Program-made: the position numbers and the translations under genes
Notes under the pieces: generated by a model
What the model saw: the letters and a program-made list of their open reading frames with translations, nothing else
Told to the model about the DNA's origin: nothing
Databases searched by the model: none
NCBI RefSeq assembly: GCF_002287175.1
Contig: NZ_LMVM01000001.1
Span: forward strand, 372,001-436,000
Length of the DNA: 64,000 bases
Source: Methanobacterium bryantii
Lineage (GTDB): Archaea > Methanobacteriota > Methanobacteria > Methanobacteriales > Methanobacteriaceae
Reading direction: 5' to 3'
Shown here: positions 1 to 9,020 of the stretch, piece by piece
How positions within the stretch are numbered: position 1 is the first letter of the stretch
Layout of the letters: each line of letters begins with the position of its first letter

Positions 1-105
1 TATCGGTAATTAGTTTATATTTATACATAAAAACCATAATAATTAGTATTAATTATGTCTTTAATAGTAAGCTTTAAAAATAAATTAAAATAAACTAATC
101 TATGA

Positions 106-1920
106 ATGCTTAGTATAATAATTCCAACATACAATGAGGAGTGTTATCTCCCTAAATTACTTCAAAGTATAAAAGATCAGAATTTCAAAGATTATGAAAT
201 TATCGTAGCGGACGCTAAATCAACTGATAAAACAAGAGAAATCGCAGAATCATTCGGATGTAAAGTTGTAGATGGTGGATCTCCTGCTGTGGGTCGAAAT
301 AAGGGGGCTGAAGTAGCAGAAGGGGAATATTTATTATTCCTGGATTCTGATGCGATATTAACAGAAGGATATCTGGAATCTGCATTAAATGAATTTACTG
401 AAAATGATCTTGATATCGGTATAACTCAATTAGTTCCAATTAGTGATAGTAAGAAAGATAAAATATTACATGACTTTGCGAACTTCTTTATGAAACTTGT
501 AGAGTCAATAAAGCCCCATGGTGCAGGCTGTTATGGAATTTTAACCAAGAAAGATATCCATGAGGAAGCAGAAGGATTTAATGAATGTCTTGATTTTGGA
601 GAAGACAGTGATTATATAGAAAGGATAGGGAAAATACACTCTTTTAAGGTGCTAAGAGAGCCTAAACTCCTTATATCCACAAGAAGGCTTGAAAAAGAAG
701 GGCTTAAAAGCCTGGCGTTAATTTATGCAAAGAGTACCCTGTACGACTTCATGGGCAAGAAAATTACAGCAGGTGAATTAAACTACACATTTGGACATTC
801 CAAAGAAAAGAAAAAGAAGATACTTTATTCTGTATGTGGGGAAGGAATGGGCCATGCTATCCGAAGTTCAGTAATGATTAAACATCTGTTAAAGGAAAAT
901 GATGTGGTTATTTTTGCTGGAGGGAGAGCATTTAACTATCTTTCAGAAAAATTCGATGATGTATATTATATAGAAGGGCCTAACACCGTTTACAGCGGAA
1001 ATAACGCGCAGTATAAATCTACATTCTTTTCTGTAGTTAAAGACCTCCCAAAAAGTTTAAAATTTAATATTAAACTGCTTTATAATATCGCCCGGGCTTT
1101 TAAACCAGATATTATAGTTTCTGATTTTGAGGCATTTTCCAACATTTTAAGTAAACTACTTGGAATACCTCTTATTAGTCTTGATAATATACATGTTATT
1201 ACGCAGTGTAAATTAGACCTCCCTGAACGGTATTTAAGTGAAAAAATAGTGGCTGGGGGAGTTATACGTTTATTTATAAACAGGCCTAAGTGTTATTTAA
1301 TTACAACATTTTTTTATCCTGAAATTAAAAATAAGGAGAAAGTAAAGTTATTCCCTCCTGTGCTTAGAGAAGAAATTTTAAATCTTAACCCCGTAAATGG
1401 TAATCATGTACTTGTTTATCAAACAAGTGATTCCAATTTAGAGCTTATTTCCACATTAAAATCTATTAATGAAGAATTTGTAATTTATGGTTTTAACATG
1501 GAAAAAGAGGATGGAAATCTTCATTTCCGGAAATTTAACGAAAACCAGTTCTTCAAAGACTTTGAATCGTGCAAAGCAGTGGTTTCTAACGGCGGATTTA
1601 CTTTGATAAGTGAATCAATGTATCTTAAAAAGCCAATATTTTGTATTCCTGTAAAGAAACAACCAGAACAGACTGTTAATGCGATGTATATCGAAAAACT
1701 GGGATATGGTGAATTCCGTGAATTATTAACTAAAGAAAACTTTGAAAATTTCCTGGATAGATTAGATGTATACCGTGAATCACTTAGTTCATTTAAACAT
1801 GATAAAAATCAGGAAATTTTCCAGGCTTTAAATGACGCAATTGAAAAATATTCTAAGGAATATTCACAAGCTACCTACAAAATCGTTAATTTAATAGAAT
1901 CAAGAGAAAATGCAAAATAA
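106..1920 (+). CDS. Bifunctional-looking glycosyltransferase: GT2 domain fused to an MJ1255-type glycosyltransferase domain
   Basis: The 604-residue protein has two halves. Residues 1-225 are a GT-A family 2 glycosyltransferase: it opens with LSIIIPTYNEE and has the DSD metal/nucleotide motif near residue 80. From about residue 240 to 560 there is a GT-B fold like the archaeal MJ1255 family (GEGMGHAIRSS near the start; NGGFTLISESMYLKKPIF near the nucleotide-sugar site). The family is thought to act on surface polysaccharide or glycolipid, but the substrates cannot be read from sequence. No signal peptide or membrane segment is visible, so it is probably cytosolic or membrane-peripheral. It stands alone ahead of a histidine kinase gene. 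The fusion is clear; the reaction is inference. Confidence 0.8.
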   Translation: MLSIIIPTYNEECYLPKLLQSIKDQNFKDYEIIVADAKSTDKTREIAESFGCKVVDGGSPAVGRNKGAEVAEGEYLLFLDSDAILTEGYLESALNEFTENDLDIGITQLVPISDSKKDKILHDFANFFMKLVESIKPHGAGCYGILTKKDIHEEAEGFNECLDFGEDSDYIERIGKIHSFKVLREPKLLISTRRLEKEGLKSLALIYAKSTLYDFMGKKITAGELNYTFGHSKEKKKKILYSVCGEGMGHAIRSSVMIKHLLKENDVVIFAGGRAFNYLSEKFDDVYYIEGPNTVYSGNNAQYKSTFFSVVKDLPKSLKFNIKLLYNIARAFKPDIIVSDFEAFSNILSKLLGIPLISLDNIHVITQCKLDLPERYLSEKIVAGGVIRLFINRPKCYLITTFFYPEIKNKEKVKLFPPVLREEILNLNPVNGNHVLVYQTSDSNLELISTLKSINEEFVIYGFNMEKEDGNLHFRKFNENQFFKDFESCKAVVSNGGFTLISESMYLKKPIFCIPVKKQPEQTVNAMYIEKLGYGEFRELLTKENFENFLDRLDVYRESLSSFKHDKNQEIFQALNDAIEKYSKEYSQATYKIVNLIESRENAK

Positions 1921-2043
1921 ACTACTATTTTTAGTTTTTTTCTTAAAAAATCCATCCTATTTATTATTGCAGGGACTTACAGCAGTTTATTTATAAAGTT
2001 TCAAATTATAAAAGGAGTTACTTGAATAAAACACTTTCAGTAA

Positions 2044-3063
2044 ATGATTAAAATGAATGTAGAATACCAAGTAACATCTTTTTTAGAAGATATTGAAGGG
2101 TGGAAGTTTGTATTAAACTCATTACCTGATCTTATAGCTATTTTAAACCATAAATATGAGATTATATGGGCGAACACTGCTATGGCAGAGTGTTTAAATA
2201 CTTCACCAGATTCATGTTTAGGAGTCAGATGTTTTGAGGCAATTCACGGTACTAAATTGCCTGTTGATAACTGCCCCCATGCGAAAATGATGATGGATAA
2301 TAAAGGGCATACTGAAGAAGTGTATGAACCTAATTTGGGCGGATATTTTATGGTTACGGCTGCTCCTATAAAGGATAAATCTGGAAATACGCTTGGGAGC
2401 GTGCACATAGCACGTGATATCACAGAACGTAAAATAATGGAAGATAAAATTAAAAATTCCCTTCAAGAGAAGGAAATGTTAATTAGAGAGACATATCACA
2501 GGGTAAAAAATAATTTAATGGTTATATCAAGCCTTCTTGATTTACAGGCAAGGTATATTGAAGATATAGAAACGCAGAATATTTTCAGGGACAGTCAAAA
2601 TCGTGCAAGATCCATGGCTTTAATTCATGAAAAACTTTACCAGACAACTGACCTTAAATGGATTAACTTTGCAAATTACATCAAAAAATTATCTATGGAA
2701 CTCTTCGAAACATATTCTGGACAATCTAATAATATAAAAATTAATTTTGATTTAGAAGATCATGAACTGGATACTGAAACATCAATTCCATTAGGGCTTA
2801 TAGTCAATGAACTTATATCAAACAGCCTGAAACATGCATTTCCTGACGGCAGAAATGGTATTATCAAAATAAAGTTCTACAAAGATGGTGGAAAATATGT
2901 ATTGATAATATCTGACAATGGAATCGGATTTCCAGAAGATTTGGATTACAAAAAATCAGATTCTTTAGGTTTAAGAATTGTAAATAGTCTGGTAGATCAG
3001 ATACATGGTGAAATAGATATGGATAGAACTCAAGGGACAAAATTCACCATAAAATTCCCATAA
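2044..3063 (+). CDS. PAS-domain sensor histidine kinase (HisKA_2 type)
   Basis: The 339-residue soluble kinase has a PAS domain at about residues 20-130, a HisKA_2 dimerisation domain with the phospho-acceptor in YHRVKNNL (His152), and a HATPase domain from about 240 with NELISNSLKHAF (N box) and SDNGIGFP (G1 box). There is no transmembrane segment, so it senses an internal signal. The PAS domain has several cysteines (CLGVRC and NCPHA), a pattern that could fit redox or metal sensing; that is inference. No response regulator lies beside it. The start is the first ATG; the ribosome site upstream is weak, and ATG 2053 is possible. Confidence 0.85.
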   Translation: MIKMNVEYQVTSFLEDIEGWKFVLNSLPDLIAILNHKYEIIWANTAMAECLNTSPDSCLGVRCFEAIHGTKLPVDNCPHAKMMMDNKGHTEEVYEPNLGGYFMVTAAPIKDKSGNTLGSVHIARDITERKIMEDKIKNSLQEKEMLIRETYHRVKNNLMVISSLLDLQARYIEDIETQNIFRDSQNRARSMALIHEKLYQTTDLKWINFANYIKKLSMELFETYSGQSNNIKINFDLEDHELDTETSIPLGLIVNELISNSLKHAFPDGRNGIIKIKFYKDGGKYVLIISDNGIGFPEDLDYKKSDSLGLRIVNSLVDQIHGEIDMDRTQGTKFTIKFP

Positions 3064-3276
3064 TTGGGCTTTTGACACATTAACTTAATTTAATGGTTAA
3101 TTTTGAGATTTAATGCAGTTTAATCCATCAATGTTTATATATTTTTATATATTGAATATACTATTTTTTAAATGATTTATTATATTGTTTAAACTAATTT
3201 TGGGAGATTCAAGCGGGATTAACCTCAAAATATTTTAAAATTATAAATTTTAAAATGATTTGCAAGTTTTAAAAAG

Positions 3277-3286
3277 TTTTATATAA
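3277..3286 (+). promoter_or_regulatory. Probable TATA box of the tetR gene
   Basis: TTTTATATAA lies about 57 bp before the proposed tetR ATG. Archaeal transcription normally starts about 25 bp downstream of the TATA box, which here would be close to the operator palindrome at 3312-3328. Confidence 0.55.
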
Positions 3287-3311
3287 TGGGATGTATTACT
3301 GTTATTTTAAC

Positions 3312-3328
3312 AAACCGACAGTCGGTTT
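3312..3328. promoter_or_regulatory. Perfect 17-bp palindromic operator before tetR
   Basis: AAACCGAC-A-GTCGGTTT is a perfect inverted repeat of two 8-bp arms around one base. It sits between the likely TATA box and the ribosome site, where bound repressor would block transcription. The size and symmetry are typical of TetR-family operators, and the next gene encodes a TetR regulator, so autoregulation, probably extended to the two redox genes downstream, is the natural reading. No second copy was noticed in the window. Confidence 0.75.
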
Positions 3329-3342
3329 TTTGGAGAAACATA

Positions 3343-3957
3343 ATGACTAAAAAAGAATCCAAAGAAAAACGTATCAATGATATTATTGATGCTGCCATGG
3401 AAATTTTCCTAAAAAAAGGTTATGAAAATGCTACAATGGAATCAATTGCTAAAAAAGCAGGTATAAGTAAAGGGGGATTGTATCACCACTTTAAAAGCAA
3501 GGATATGATATTGATATTTGTTAATCAAAAGATAAGCGAAAAATTAGAAGAAATAGGACATGCATCAATGGAAATGCCGTCTGTTAAAGAGGGACTGCTT
3601 TTTTATATGGAAAATTATCTCAGGTACTGGTTAGAACACCCTGTAGAAACTACTTTTCTCTTCCTGTCTATTACTAAAATTTTAGACAATTCTGAACTTT
3701 TAAAGTATTATCAGCAGTTTACTGGAGATTATATAAAATATCTGGAAGAAGCTTTTAAGATGGGAGTTGAAACAGGTGAATTTATTCCACATGATACCCG
3801 GACAAGTGCAGTTACATTGGCAGCAGCATTAGATGGAATTATATGCTACATGATCCTTGATGAGCAGCTGAATATTGAAGAAGTGGTAAAACGATTTGAA
3901 GAAAAATTTATAAAACCAATTGAAAAAGGAGCATATTGGTGTAAATTAATTAAATAA
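3343..3957 (+). CDS. TetR/AcrR-family transcriptional regulator
   Basis: The 204-residue protein has an N-terminal TetR helix-turn-helix at about residues 10-57 (ATMESIAKKAGISKGGLYHHF) and a helical ligand-binding and dimer domain behind it. The ATG at 3343 is chosen over the in-frame ATG at 3286 because GGAG lies 7 nt upstream, and because the longer reading would translate through the operator palindrome. It is followed by a membrane polyferredoxin-like gene and a flavodoxin-ferredoxin gene on the same strand, which are its likely targets. The ligand is unknown. Confidence 0.88.
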   Translation: MTKKESKEKRINDIIDAAMEIFLKKGYENATMESIAKKAGISKGGLYHHFKSKDMILIFVNQKISEKLEEIGHASMEMPSVKEGLLFYMENYLRYWLEHPVETTFLFLSITKILDNSELLKYYQQFTGDYIKYLEEAFKMGVETGEFIPHDTRTSAVTLAAALDGIICYMILDEQLNIEEVVKRFEEKFIKPIEKGAYWCKLIK

Positions 3958-4026
3958 TAATTAAAGCAATATTACGGCTTAATTAATAATATAATGATTA
4001 TTATGCTAAAATAAGAGGAGCATTAT

Positions 4027-4764
4027 ATGAAAGATATAAAACAGAAAATTAGAAAAACAACGTTGTTAATTTCATTTTTACTTTTCCCAGTTACCATGTT
4101 TTACTTTTCACCCTTTTTGATAATATGGGGAGCTTCCCTGGGGATAATTACAGGCAGCTTTATAACTTTCACTGCTCTGTTCATTTTATCATTGTTCTTT
4201 GGTAGAGCATTCTGCGGATGGGCTTGTCCAACTGGAGGAGCTCAGGAATACTGCTTCTCAATAAATGATGGAAAAACAAGGGGTGGAAAATATAACTGGA
4301 TTAAATATTTCCTCTTTGTACCATGGCTGGCTATCATTACAATAATGGCTTTATTAGCAGGCGGTTTAACTAAAATTGATCCTTTTTTCATGACCAGCAG
4401 TGGAGTTTCTATTTCAGAACCATTTATGTACATTATTTACTACGGCGTGCTGTTATCAACAATTTTAATCTCACTAATATTGGGTAAAAGGGCCAGCTGT
4501 CACTATTTCTGCTTTATAGCCCCATTTATGATTATTGGAACAAAAATAAAGAATTTTTTAAGATGGCCTTCCCTTCACATTAAAACTGATAAAGAGCTTT
4601 GTACTGAATGCAGGCTCTGTAGAAACTGTCCGATGAGTCTTGATGTGCAGCAAAAAGTGAAAAATGGAGATATACATGATTTTGAATGCATTTTATGCGG
4701 CCAATGTGTTGATTCCTGTCCAAAGGGAGCAATAAAATATGCTTTTGGCAGGCCTGAAAAATAA
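4027..4764 (+). CDS. Membrane-bound 4Fe-4S electron-transfer protein (NapH/polyferredoxin-like)
   Basis: The 245-residue integral membrane protein has about four hydrophobic segments in residues 10-165, an N-terminal conserved loop FCGWACPTGGAQE, a cysteine pair CHYFC after the last helix, and two C-terminal 4Fe-4S motifs (CTECRLCRNCP and CILCGQCVDSCP). It resembles the Fer4_5/NapH class that passes electrons between the membrane and soluble partners. GAGGAG precedes the ATG. With tetR before it and an EFR1-type gene after it, it probably forms a small regulated redox unit. The physiological donor and acceptor cannot be told. Confidence 0.82.
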   Translation: MKDIKQKIRKTTLLISFLLFPVTMFYFSPFLIIWGASLGIITGSFITFTALFILSLFFGRAFCGWACPTGGAQEYCFSINDGKTRGGKYNWIKYFLFVPWLAIITIMALLAGGLTKIDPFFMTSSGVSISEPFMYIIYYGVLLSTILISLILGKRASCHYFCFIAPFMIIGTKIKNFLRWPSLHIKTDKELCTECRLCRNCPMSLDVQQKVKNGDIHDFECILCGQCVDSCPKGAIKYAFGRPEK

Positions 4765-4859
4765 AAATACGTGTAATTTACAAGTTAATAGTTTAAAAAT
4801 TATAAATTAATAATGGCTTTAAAGTTAGTATTTAATAAATTCAGTAAAAGGTGTATATT

Positions 4860-5660
4860 ATGGATTTAAAAATAATAGACTTTTATTTTTTCTCAGGGAC
4901 TGGAAATACTCTGCTTGTAGTAAAGAAGATGCGTGATACATTTGAAGAAAATGGCATAACTGTAAATTTGCATAAAATTGAAGGATCAACTCCTGATGAA
5001 GTCAATTTAGATCATATGATTGGATTAGCGTTTCCTGTGGCAGTATTTTCAACTTATCCTTTAGTCTGGGATTTTATAGAGTCGTTGCCCCGTGCAGGTG
5101 GTACCAAAATTTTCATGGTTGACACCTTGGGAAGTACTTCTGGAGGAATTGTTGGTCCACTTCGAAAGATCGTCTCAGAGAATGGTTACAATCCAGTTGG
5201 GGCCATGGAAATCCAGATGCCCTCCAATATATTTTTTATACAGGATGAAAAAACTAACAAAAATAAAGTTCAAAAGGGGCTTGAAGCAGCTGAAAAATAT
5301 GCATTAGATCTTGTAAATGAAAAGGCGGAATGGGGACGTGTTCCAATTTTATCCGATGCTGTGAACTTATTTTCAAGGGGTACTTTGAAGTTAACTGGAG
5401 TTGATTTACACCAGAAACTTTTTCTCTTTAAGGTGAATAAAGAAAAATGTAATAAATGCGGGATATGTGTAGGCATCTGCCCAACCAGAAATATCAAGAT
5501 AGATGGGGGAAACTATCCTGTACATGGATTAAACTGTCAATACTGTTTAAGATGTACTTCATTTTGTCCTAAACGGGCAATTCCATGTAAGTTTAATTAT
5601 AAAGGAAAAACATATGCAGCTGTTAAGGCAAAGGAATTTTTGAAGATAAGGAATCTTTAA
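4860..5660 (+). CDS. EFR1-type flavodoxin-ferredoxin fusion protein
   Basis: This 266-residue protein starts with a flavodoxin-like domain (FFSGTGNT, the FMN phosphate loop) covering roughly 150 residues. It ends with two 4Fe-4S motifs, CNKCGICVGICP and CQYCLRCTSFCP. It would carry electrons from FMN to iron-sulfur clusters, or the reverse, in the cytosol. ATG 4860 is preferred to the in-frame GTG at 4851 because AAAGGTG lies about 7 nt ahead of it. It lies 95 bp after the membrane iron-sulfur gene, so the two are likely partners under TetR control. Confidence 0.83.
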   Translation: MDLKIIDFYFFSGTGNTLLVVKKMRDTFEENGITVNLHKIEGSTPDEVNLDHMIGLAFPVAVFSTYPLVWDFIESLPRAGGTKIFMVDTLGSTSGGIVGPLRKIVSENGYNPVGAMEIQMPSNIFFIQDEKTNKNKVQKGLEAAEKYALDLVNEKAEWGRVPILSDAVNLFSRGTLKLTGVDLHQKLFLFKVNKEKCNKCGICVGICPTRNIKIDGGNYPVHGLNCQYCLRCTSFCPKRAIPCKFNYKGKTYAAVKAKEFLKIRNL

Positions 5661-5888
5661 TTTATTTTGAATCCAATGATTTAAAACACTATTAAAAATT
5701 GGAATAAATTTTTGCTTGGTTTTAGAGAAAATAAATATGAAAAAAATCATAACTATATTAAACTTTACTCGTTAATAGGGTATTTTTTTTATGATCTAAA
5801 AAGAGACAGGACTTTCAATTAGTAAGTTCAAAATGATTAAAGATAAGTAATAAATTTGAAATTTAAAAGGTTGAAAAGGGGTTTTACA

Positions 5889-6503
5889 GTGTATGATTTA
5901 GATAAAAAAGATATAGATATCAAAAAATTAGCAGATAAAGCTATGAATGATAAAGTTTTATTACATGAACTGCTTAAAGGGGTTGTATCTAAGGATAACA
6001 CTACTAGATCAAATAGTTTTAATGTACTCCAGATCGTAAGTGTTGAAAAACCAGAAATTCTTTATCCAAAGTGGGATTATTTCCATAAAATGCTCTTAAG
6101 CAAAAATAATTACCATAAATACATTGCTATTTATATTCTGGCAGACCTTACTGCGGTAGATAAAGAAAATAAATTCGAAGATATTTTTGAGGACTACTAC
6201 GGAATTCTTGCAGGGGATAAGATCATGACAGCTTCTCACGTGGCCCTTAATTCCAGTAAAATAGCATTGAATAAGCCCGAACTCCAATCAAAAATACTCG
6301 ACAGGCTTTTAGATATTGACAACATTCACCAGGGCAGGCAGAATGAGCTGCTCAAGTCATATGTTATAGAAGCACTTAGAAAGATGTATCCTGAGATTAA
6401 TGACAAAAAAAGGGTAGCAAAGTTCATTGAGGCACAATTGGACAGCTCAAGCCCTAAAACAAGAGATTTAGCGGCATGTTTCCTGGATAGATGCACATGG
6501 TAA
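5889..6503 (+). CDS. Conserved helical protein of HEAT-repeat character
   Basis: The roughly 204-residue protein is almost wholly alpha-helical, with repeated amphipathic helices spaced like HEAT repeats. It has no signal peptide or membrane helix. The start is uncertain: GTG 5889 has AGGGG 7 nt upstream and is preferred, but TTG 5856 and TTG 5871 are in frame. No catalytic motif is seen. HEAT-like proteins usually act as protein-binding scaffolds; any specific role would be a guess. Confidence 0.65.
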   Translation: MYDLDKKDIDIKKLADKAMNDKVLLHELLKGVVSKDNTTRSNSFNVLQIVSVEKPEILYPKWDYFHKMLLSKNNYHKYIAIYILADLTAVDKENKFEDIFEDYYGILAGDKIMTASHVALNSSKIALNKPELQSKILDRLLDIDNIHQGRQNELLKSYVIEALRKMYPEINDKKRVAKFIEAQLDSSSPKTRDLAACFLDRCTW

Positions 6504-6610
6504 ATATCTCACTTTTAAACAGTGTTTAAATAGTAAAGTTATTAACAAGCCAATTATAATTAATAATAAACACATGTGCTGACTAAATATTTTTACGCTG
6601 GAGATATGAA

Positions 6611-6997
6611 ATGTTCAAGATTAAAAGTATTTACGAACCTGCAGATGATGAAGACGGATTTAGAATTCTGGTGGATAATAGATGGCCTGAAGAGTTATCA
6701 AAAGAAGATACAAAGGTAAATTTATGGCTTAAAGAAATTGCCCCCTCAAAAAATACAGATAAATGGGTCACAGAGGACTCTGTAGATTTTGAAGGGTTTA
6801 AAGAGGAATACCGCATGGAACTTCAAAAGAAGAAGACGCTTATTTCTATTATCCGGAACTTCGAAAAAGAAAATGGAACCGTTACTTTACTGTATTTTGA
6901 ACACGACCCTGAATGTAATTGTGCAGCGGTTTTGAAAGATAAACTTAATGGATACAGGACAATCAGCAGGTCTGTGGGCAGGCTTCATGGGGGGTGA
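6611..6997 (+). CDS. DUF488 family protein
   Basis: The 128-residue protein has the DUF488 pattern: IKSIYEPADDEDGFRILVD with RWP shortly after, a central NLWLKEIAPS segment, and a C-terminal LLYFEHDPECNCAAVLKD strand-helix unit. The family is small, soluble and of unknown function. Here the C-terminal part has a CNC pair. It seems to be a single-gene unit, followed on the opposite strand by a protease gene. Confidence 0.8.
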   Translation: MFKIKSIYEPADDEDGFRILVDNRWPEELSKEDTKVNLWLKEIAPSKNTDKWVTEDSVDFEGFKEEYRMELQKKKTLISIIRNFEKENGTVTLLYFEHDPECNCAAVLKDKLNGYRTISRSVGRLHGG

Positions 6998-7031
6998 TTT
7001 TTAATTAGATTCAAAAAGAATAATAATGAAG

Positions 7032-8042
7032 TTAATTTAAAGTAACTCCATATTTTTTACATATTTTCTGGATGTAACTTGAGGATAGGAAAAGACTGCC
7101 TGCAATCTTTTTAGATTTTTTATCAAAAATACCATAACCTAAGACACCTATCACCTTGTTCTGGCTGTTAACAACAGGCCCTCCACTGTAACCTTCGCCA
7201 GTAATAGCACTTGTTAGGTAGTAAATAGTGCCTTTTGGGTTAGGTGCCATTGCTTTTAAATTACCGGATGAGCTGGATGGGGTGCTGTTTTTTTTATTTA
7301 CAGGATAGCCGTGTATGACAACTTTTTCATTCATTTTGTGGTTTAAACTAATACCCGACATGGGCAGATTCACACCACTGGTATTTACTTTTAGAAGTGC
7401 TATATCCTCACCATTTGCGGTATTTCCAGAACCTATCAAACTGGCTTTTAGTGAATTACTGGTATTGATGTTGTGTAATGCGTTTCCTTTGACATAAATC
7501 TCACTTCTATACGAGTTTGAAGATATCCGTCCTTTTTTAATGAAATCATCTGTAGCACGTTCTAAGGCTTTCCTGCGGTCAGTTTGAGTTTTGGGCACAT
7601 TTTTAAACAACTGGTAAGCAAGTATTGGATTTTTATTTTTTAAATAGTACAATAAACCTGCCTCTTCAACATACCACTTTATATCACTAGAATTCATTTG
7701 TTTAAGCTGGTTTTTACTTTCTAATGCCCTGGAATCACTTAAAACGTGAAATGCAGTTACAATATAGCCGTTTTTATTTATAATAAAACCTGACCCGTAG
7801 CTGTAGGGCTGGTAGTTGACTGTTACATTTGATGTTACATTAAACATAGGGTCTTTAATTGTAACTGTGCCTGAAAATCCCTGTTCAACGCTGACAGTTG
7901 TACTTGCAATATTTGCAGTGTTTAAAGAGCTTCCAGCAACTGCTTGCGCACATCCAATTCCTGAAAACCCGATAACAATAATGATCAGTAAAAATGTTTT
8001 AAATAGATTTAATAATTTGTTTTTTGATTCAGGGAGAATCAT
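7032..8042 (-). CDS. Exported trypsin-like serine protease (S1 family)
   Basis: The 336-residue protein has an N-terminal hydrophobic export segment (about residues 12-33) ending in a lipobox-like SGIGC, so it may be membrane-anchored. The catalytic triad is visible: His in TAFHVLSD (about residue 99), Asp in GEDIALLKV (about 213) and Ser in GEGYSGGPVV (about 286). No PDZ domain follows. A helical insert of about 80 residues separates His from Asp and is longer than in HtrA proteins. ATG 8042 is chosen over the in-frame 8111 start because GAGGTGG lies just ahead and the signal peptide then sits at the N terminus. It probably cleaves surface or damaged exported proteins. Confidence 0.82.
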   Translation of the reverse strand: MILPESKNKLLNLFKTFLLIIIVIGFSGIGCAQAVAGSSLNTANIASTTVSVEQGFSGTVTIKDPMFNVTSNVTVNYQPYSYGSGFIINKNGYIVTAFHVLSDSRALESKNQLKQMNSSDIKWYVEEAGLLYYLKNKNPILAYQLFKNVPKTQTDRRKALERATDDFIKKGRISSNSYRSEIYVKGNALHNINTSNSLKASLIGSGNTANGEDIALLKVNTSGVNLPMSGISLNHKMNEKVVIHGYPVNKKNSTPSSSSGNLKAMAPNPKGTIYYLTSAITGEGYSGGPVVNSQNKVIGVLGYGIFDKKSKKIAGSLFLSSSYIQKICKKYGVTLN

Positions 8043-8633
8043 GTTTCCACCTCTTGGGGATTGATTGTTCGACAATATCTTAAATATTTGTATAATTGGA
8101 ATAATATACAATATATCTTGTTTTTTGGTAATTAATCCTGAAAAGAAGCGGTTTTGCAGATTTTAAAATTAGTTAAAGCCTTCAAATTGGTATAATGCAT
8201 GTGTATCATGATGATCATTTTTAAACTGTTCTATTTCAAGATAATTTTATTCGGTTTGAAGTTTTATATAAACATTTTGTTTTAATTACAATGAATGTAT
8301 TTAGGGCTTGTTTTATTAAATAATTAAAGTAAAACAGGTTTTAATTTTCAGTGACAAGGATTTTAGTTAATTTATTTTGGGTTGGAATGATAATTGAAAT
8401 GAAAGATTTGGGCCATCTGCCCTTTGAAGATGAAAATCCATGGATTTGTTTAATTTTGAAGAGCTTGAATGAATTGCTGGAAAATGTAATGAGATTAAGA
8501 CGTGCTGGTAACTTAAACCTGAATTTTAATGGAATTTTATTAATTTTATGATAATTACATTTTATAGTCTTTTTATAACAAATGAACTGCAAGAATCTAT
8601 TTTTAGCTGTATTTCAGATTATGCCAATTATAA
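8043..8633. other. Intergenic stretch, no gene supported
   Basis: This is AT-rich spacer between the divergent protease gene and element E1. Open frames at 8351-8551 (+) and 8341-8592 (-) overlap each other, lack ribosome sites and match nothing I recognise. The protease promoter must lie near 8050-8110. Confidence 0.5.
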
Positions 8634-8641
8634 TTACAATA

Positions 8642-9006
8642 CGCTCATGCCCAGAATGTTGTGTAAATAATATCGCTTCACTCGTGTGTCTGGTTAAGTA
8701 AATCGTATTTTTTTAAGATAAATTTCCTATAATCAATTAAAAATTACAATTTAACGTGAAGTATAACTCATGCACAGGATCAGGGACATGTAAAAATCTC
8801 TCAAAAAACCGAAGGTTTTTTTGGAGCACTCAAACACGTAGTGTTTGGTGCATCGAAAGCAAAGCTTTCGCATGCGCAAAATTAGAAATTTTGCAAGCCG
8901 TCGAAAATTCTTCGAATTTTAAGGGTTTTGCAGGCGACAAATACGAAGTATTTGTCAGCTGCGATTTTTACGGTCACAAAAACCGAAGTTTTTGTGAACA
9001 TGAGCG
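8642..9006. mobile_element. Element E1: 365-bp non-autonomous transposable element (MITE-like) with hairpin cargo
   Basis: It begins CGCTCATG (8642-8649) and ends CATGAGCG (8999-9006), an 8-bp terminal inverted repeat. It is bracketed by a perfect 8-bp direct repeat TTACAATA at 8634-8641 and 9007-9014, as expected of a target-site duplication. The first 185 bp closely resemble 44877-45044 in element E2. From about 8801 the interior is a run of short hairpins: AAAACC-GAA-GGTTTT, CAAACAC-GTA-GTGTTTG, CGAAAGC-AAA-GCTTTCG, GCAAAATT-AGA-AATTTTGC, AAAATTC-TTC-GAATTTT, GACAAATAC-GAA-GTATTTGTC, and a terminal CACAAAAAC-CGAA-GTTTTTGTG. No transposase is encoded; a 107-codon open frame across it is an accident of the repeats. 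It has landed at the upstream edge of the tandem repeat array of the next gene. Confidence 0.85.
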
Positions 9007-9020
9007 TTACAATAAAAATT

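Noticed and set aside
3286..3342. Upstream ATG start of the tetR gene
   Set aside because: The added 19 residues are encoded by the operator palindrome and the leader; ATG 3343 has GGAG at proper distance.
8341..8592. Overlapping small frames on both strands (66 and 83 codons)
   Set aside because: No ribosome site, no family resemblance, and each excludes the other; not supported as genes.
8801..9004. Hairpin runs as a CRISPR array
   Set aside because: Units differ in sequence and length, have 3-nt loops rather than spacers of about 35 nt, and there are no cas genes.
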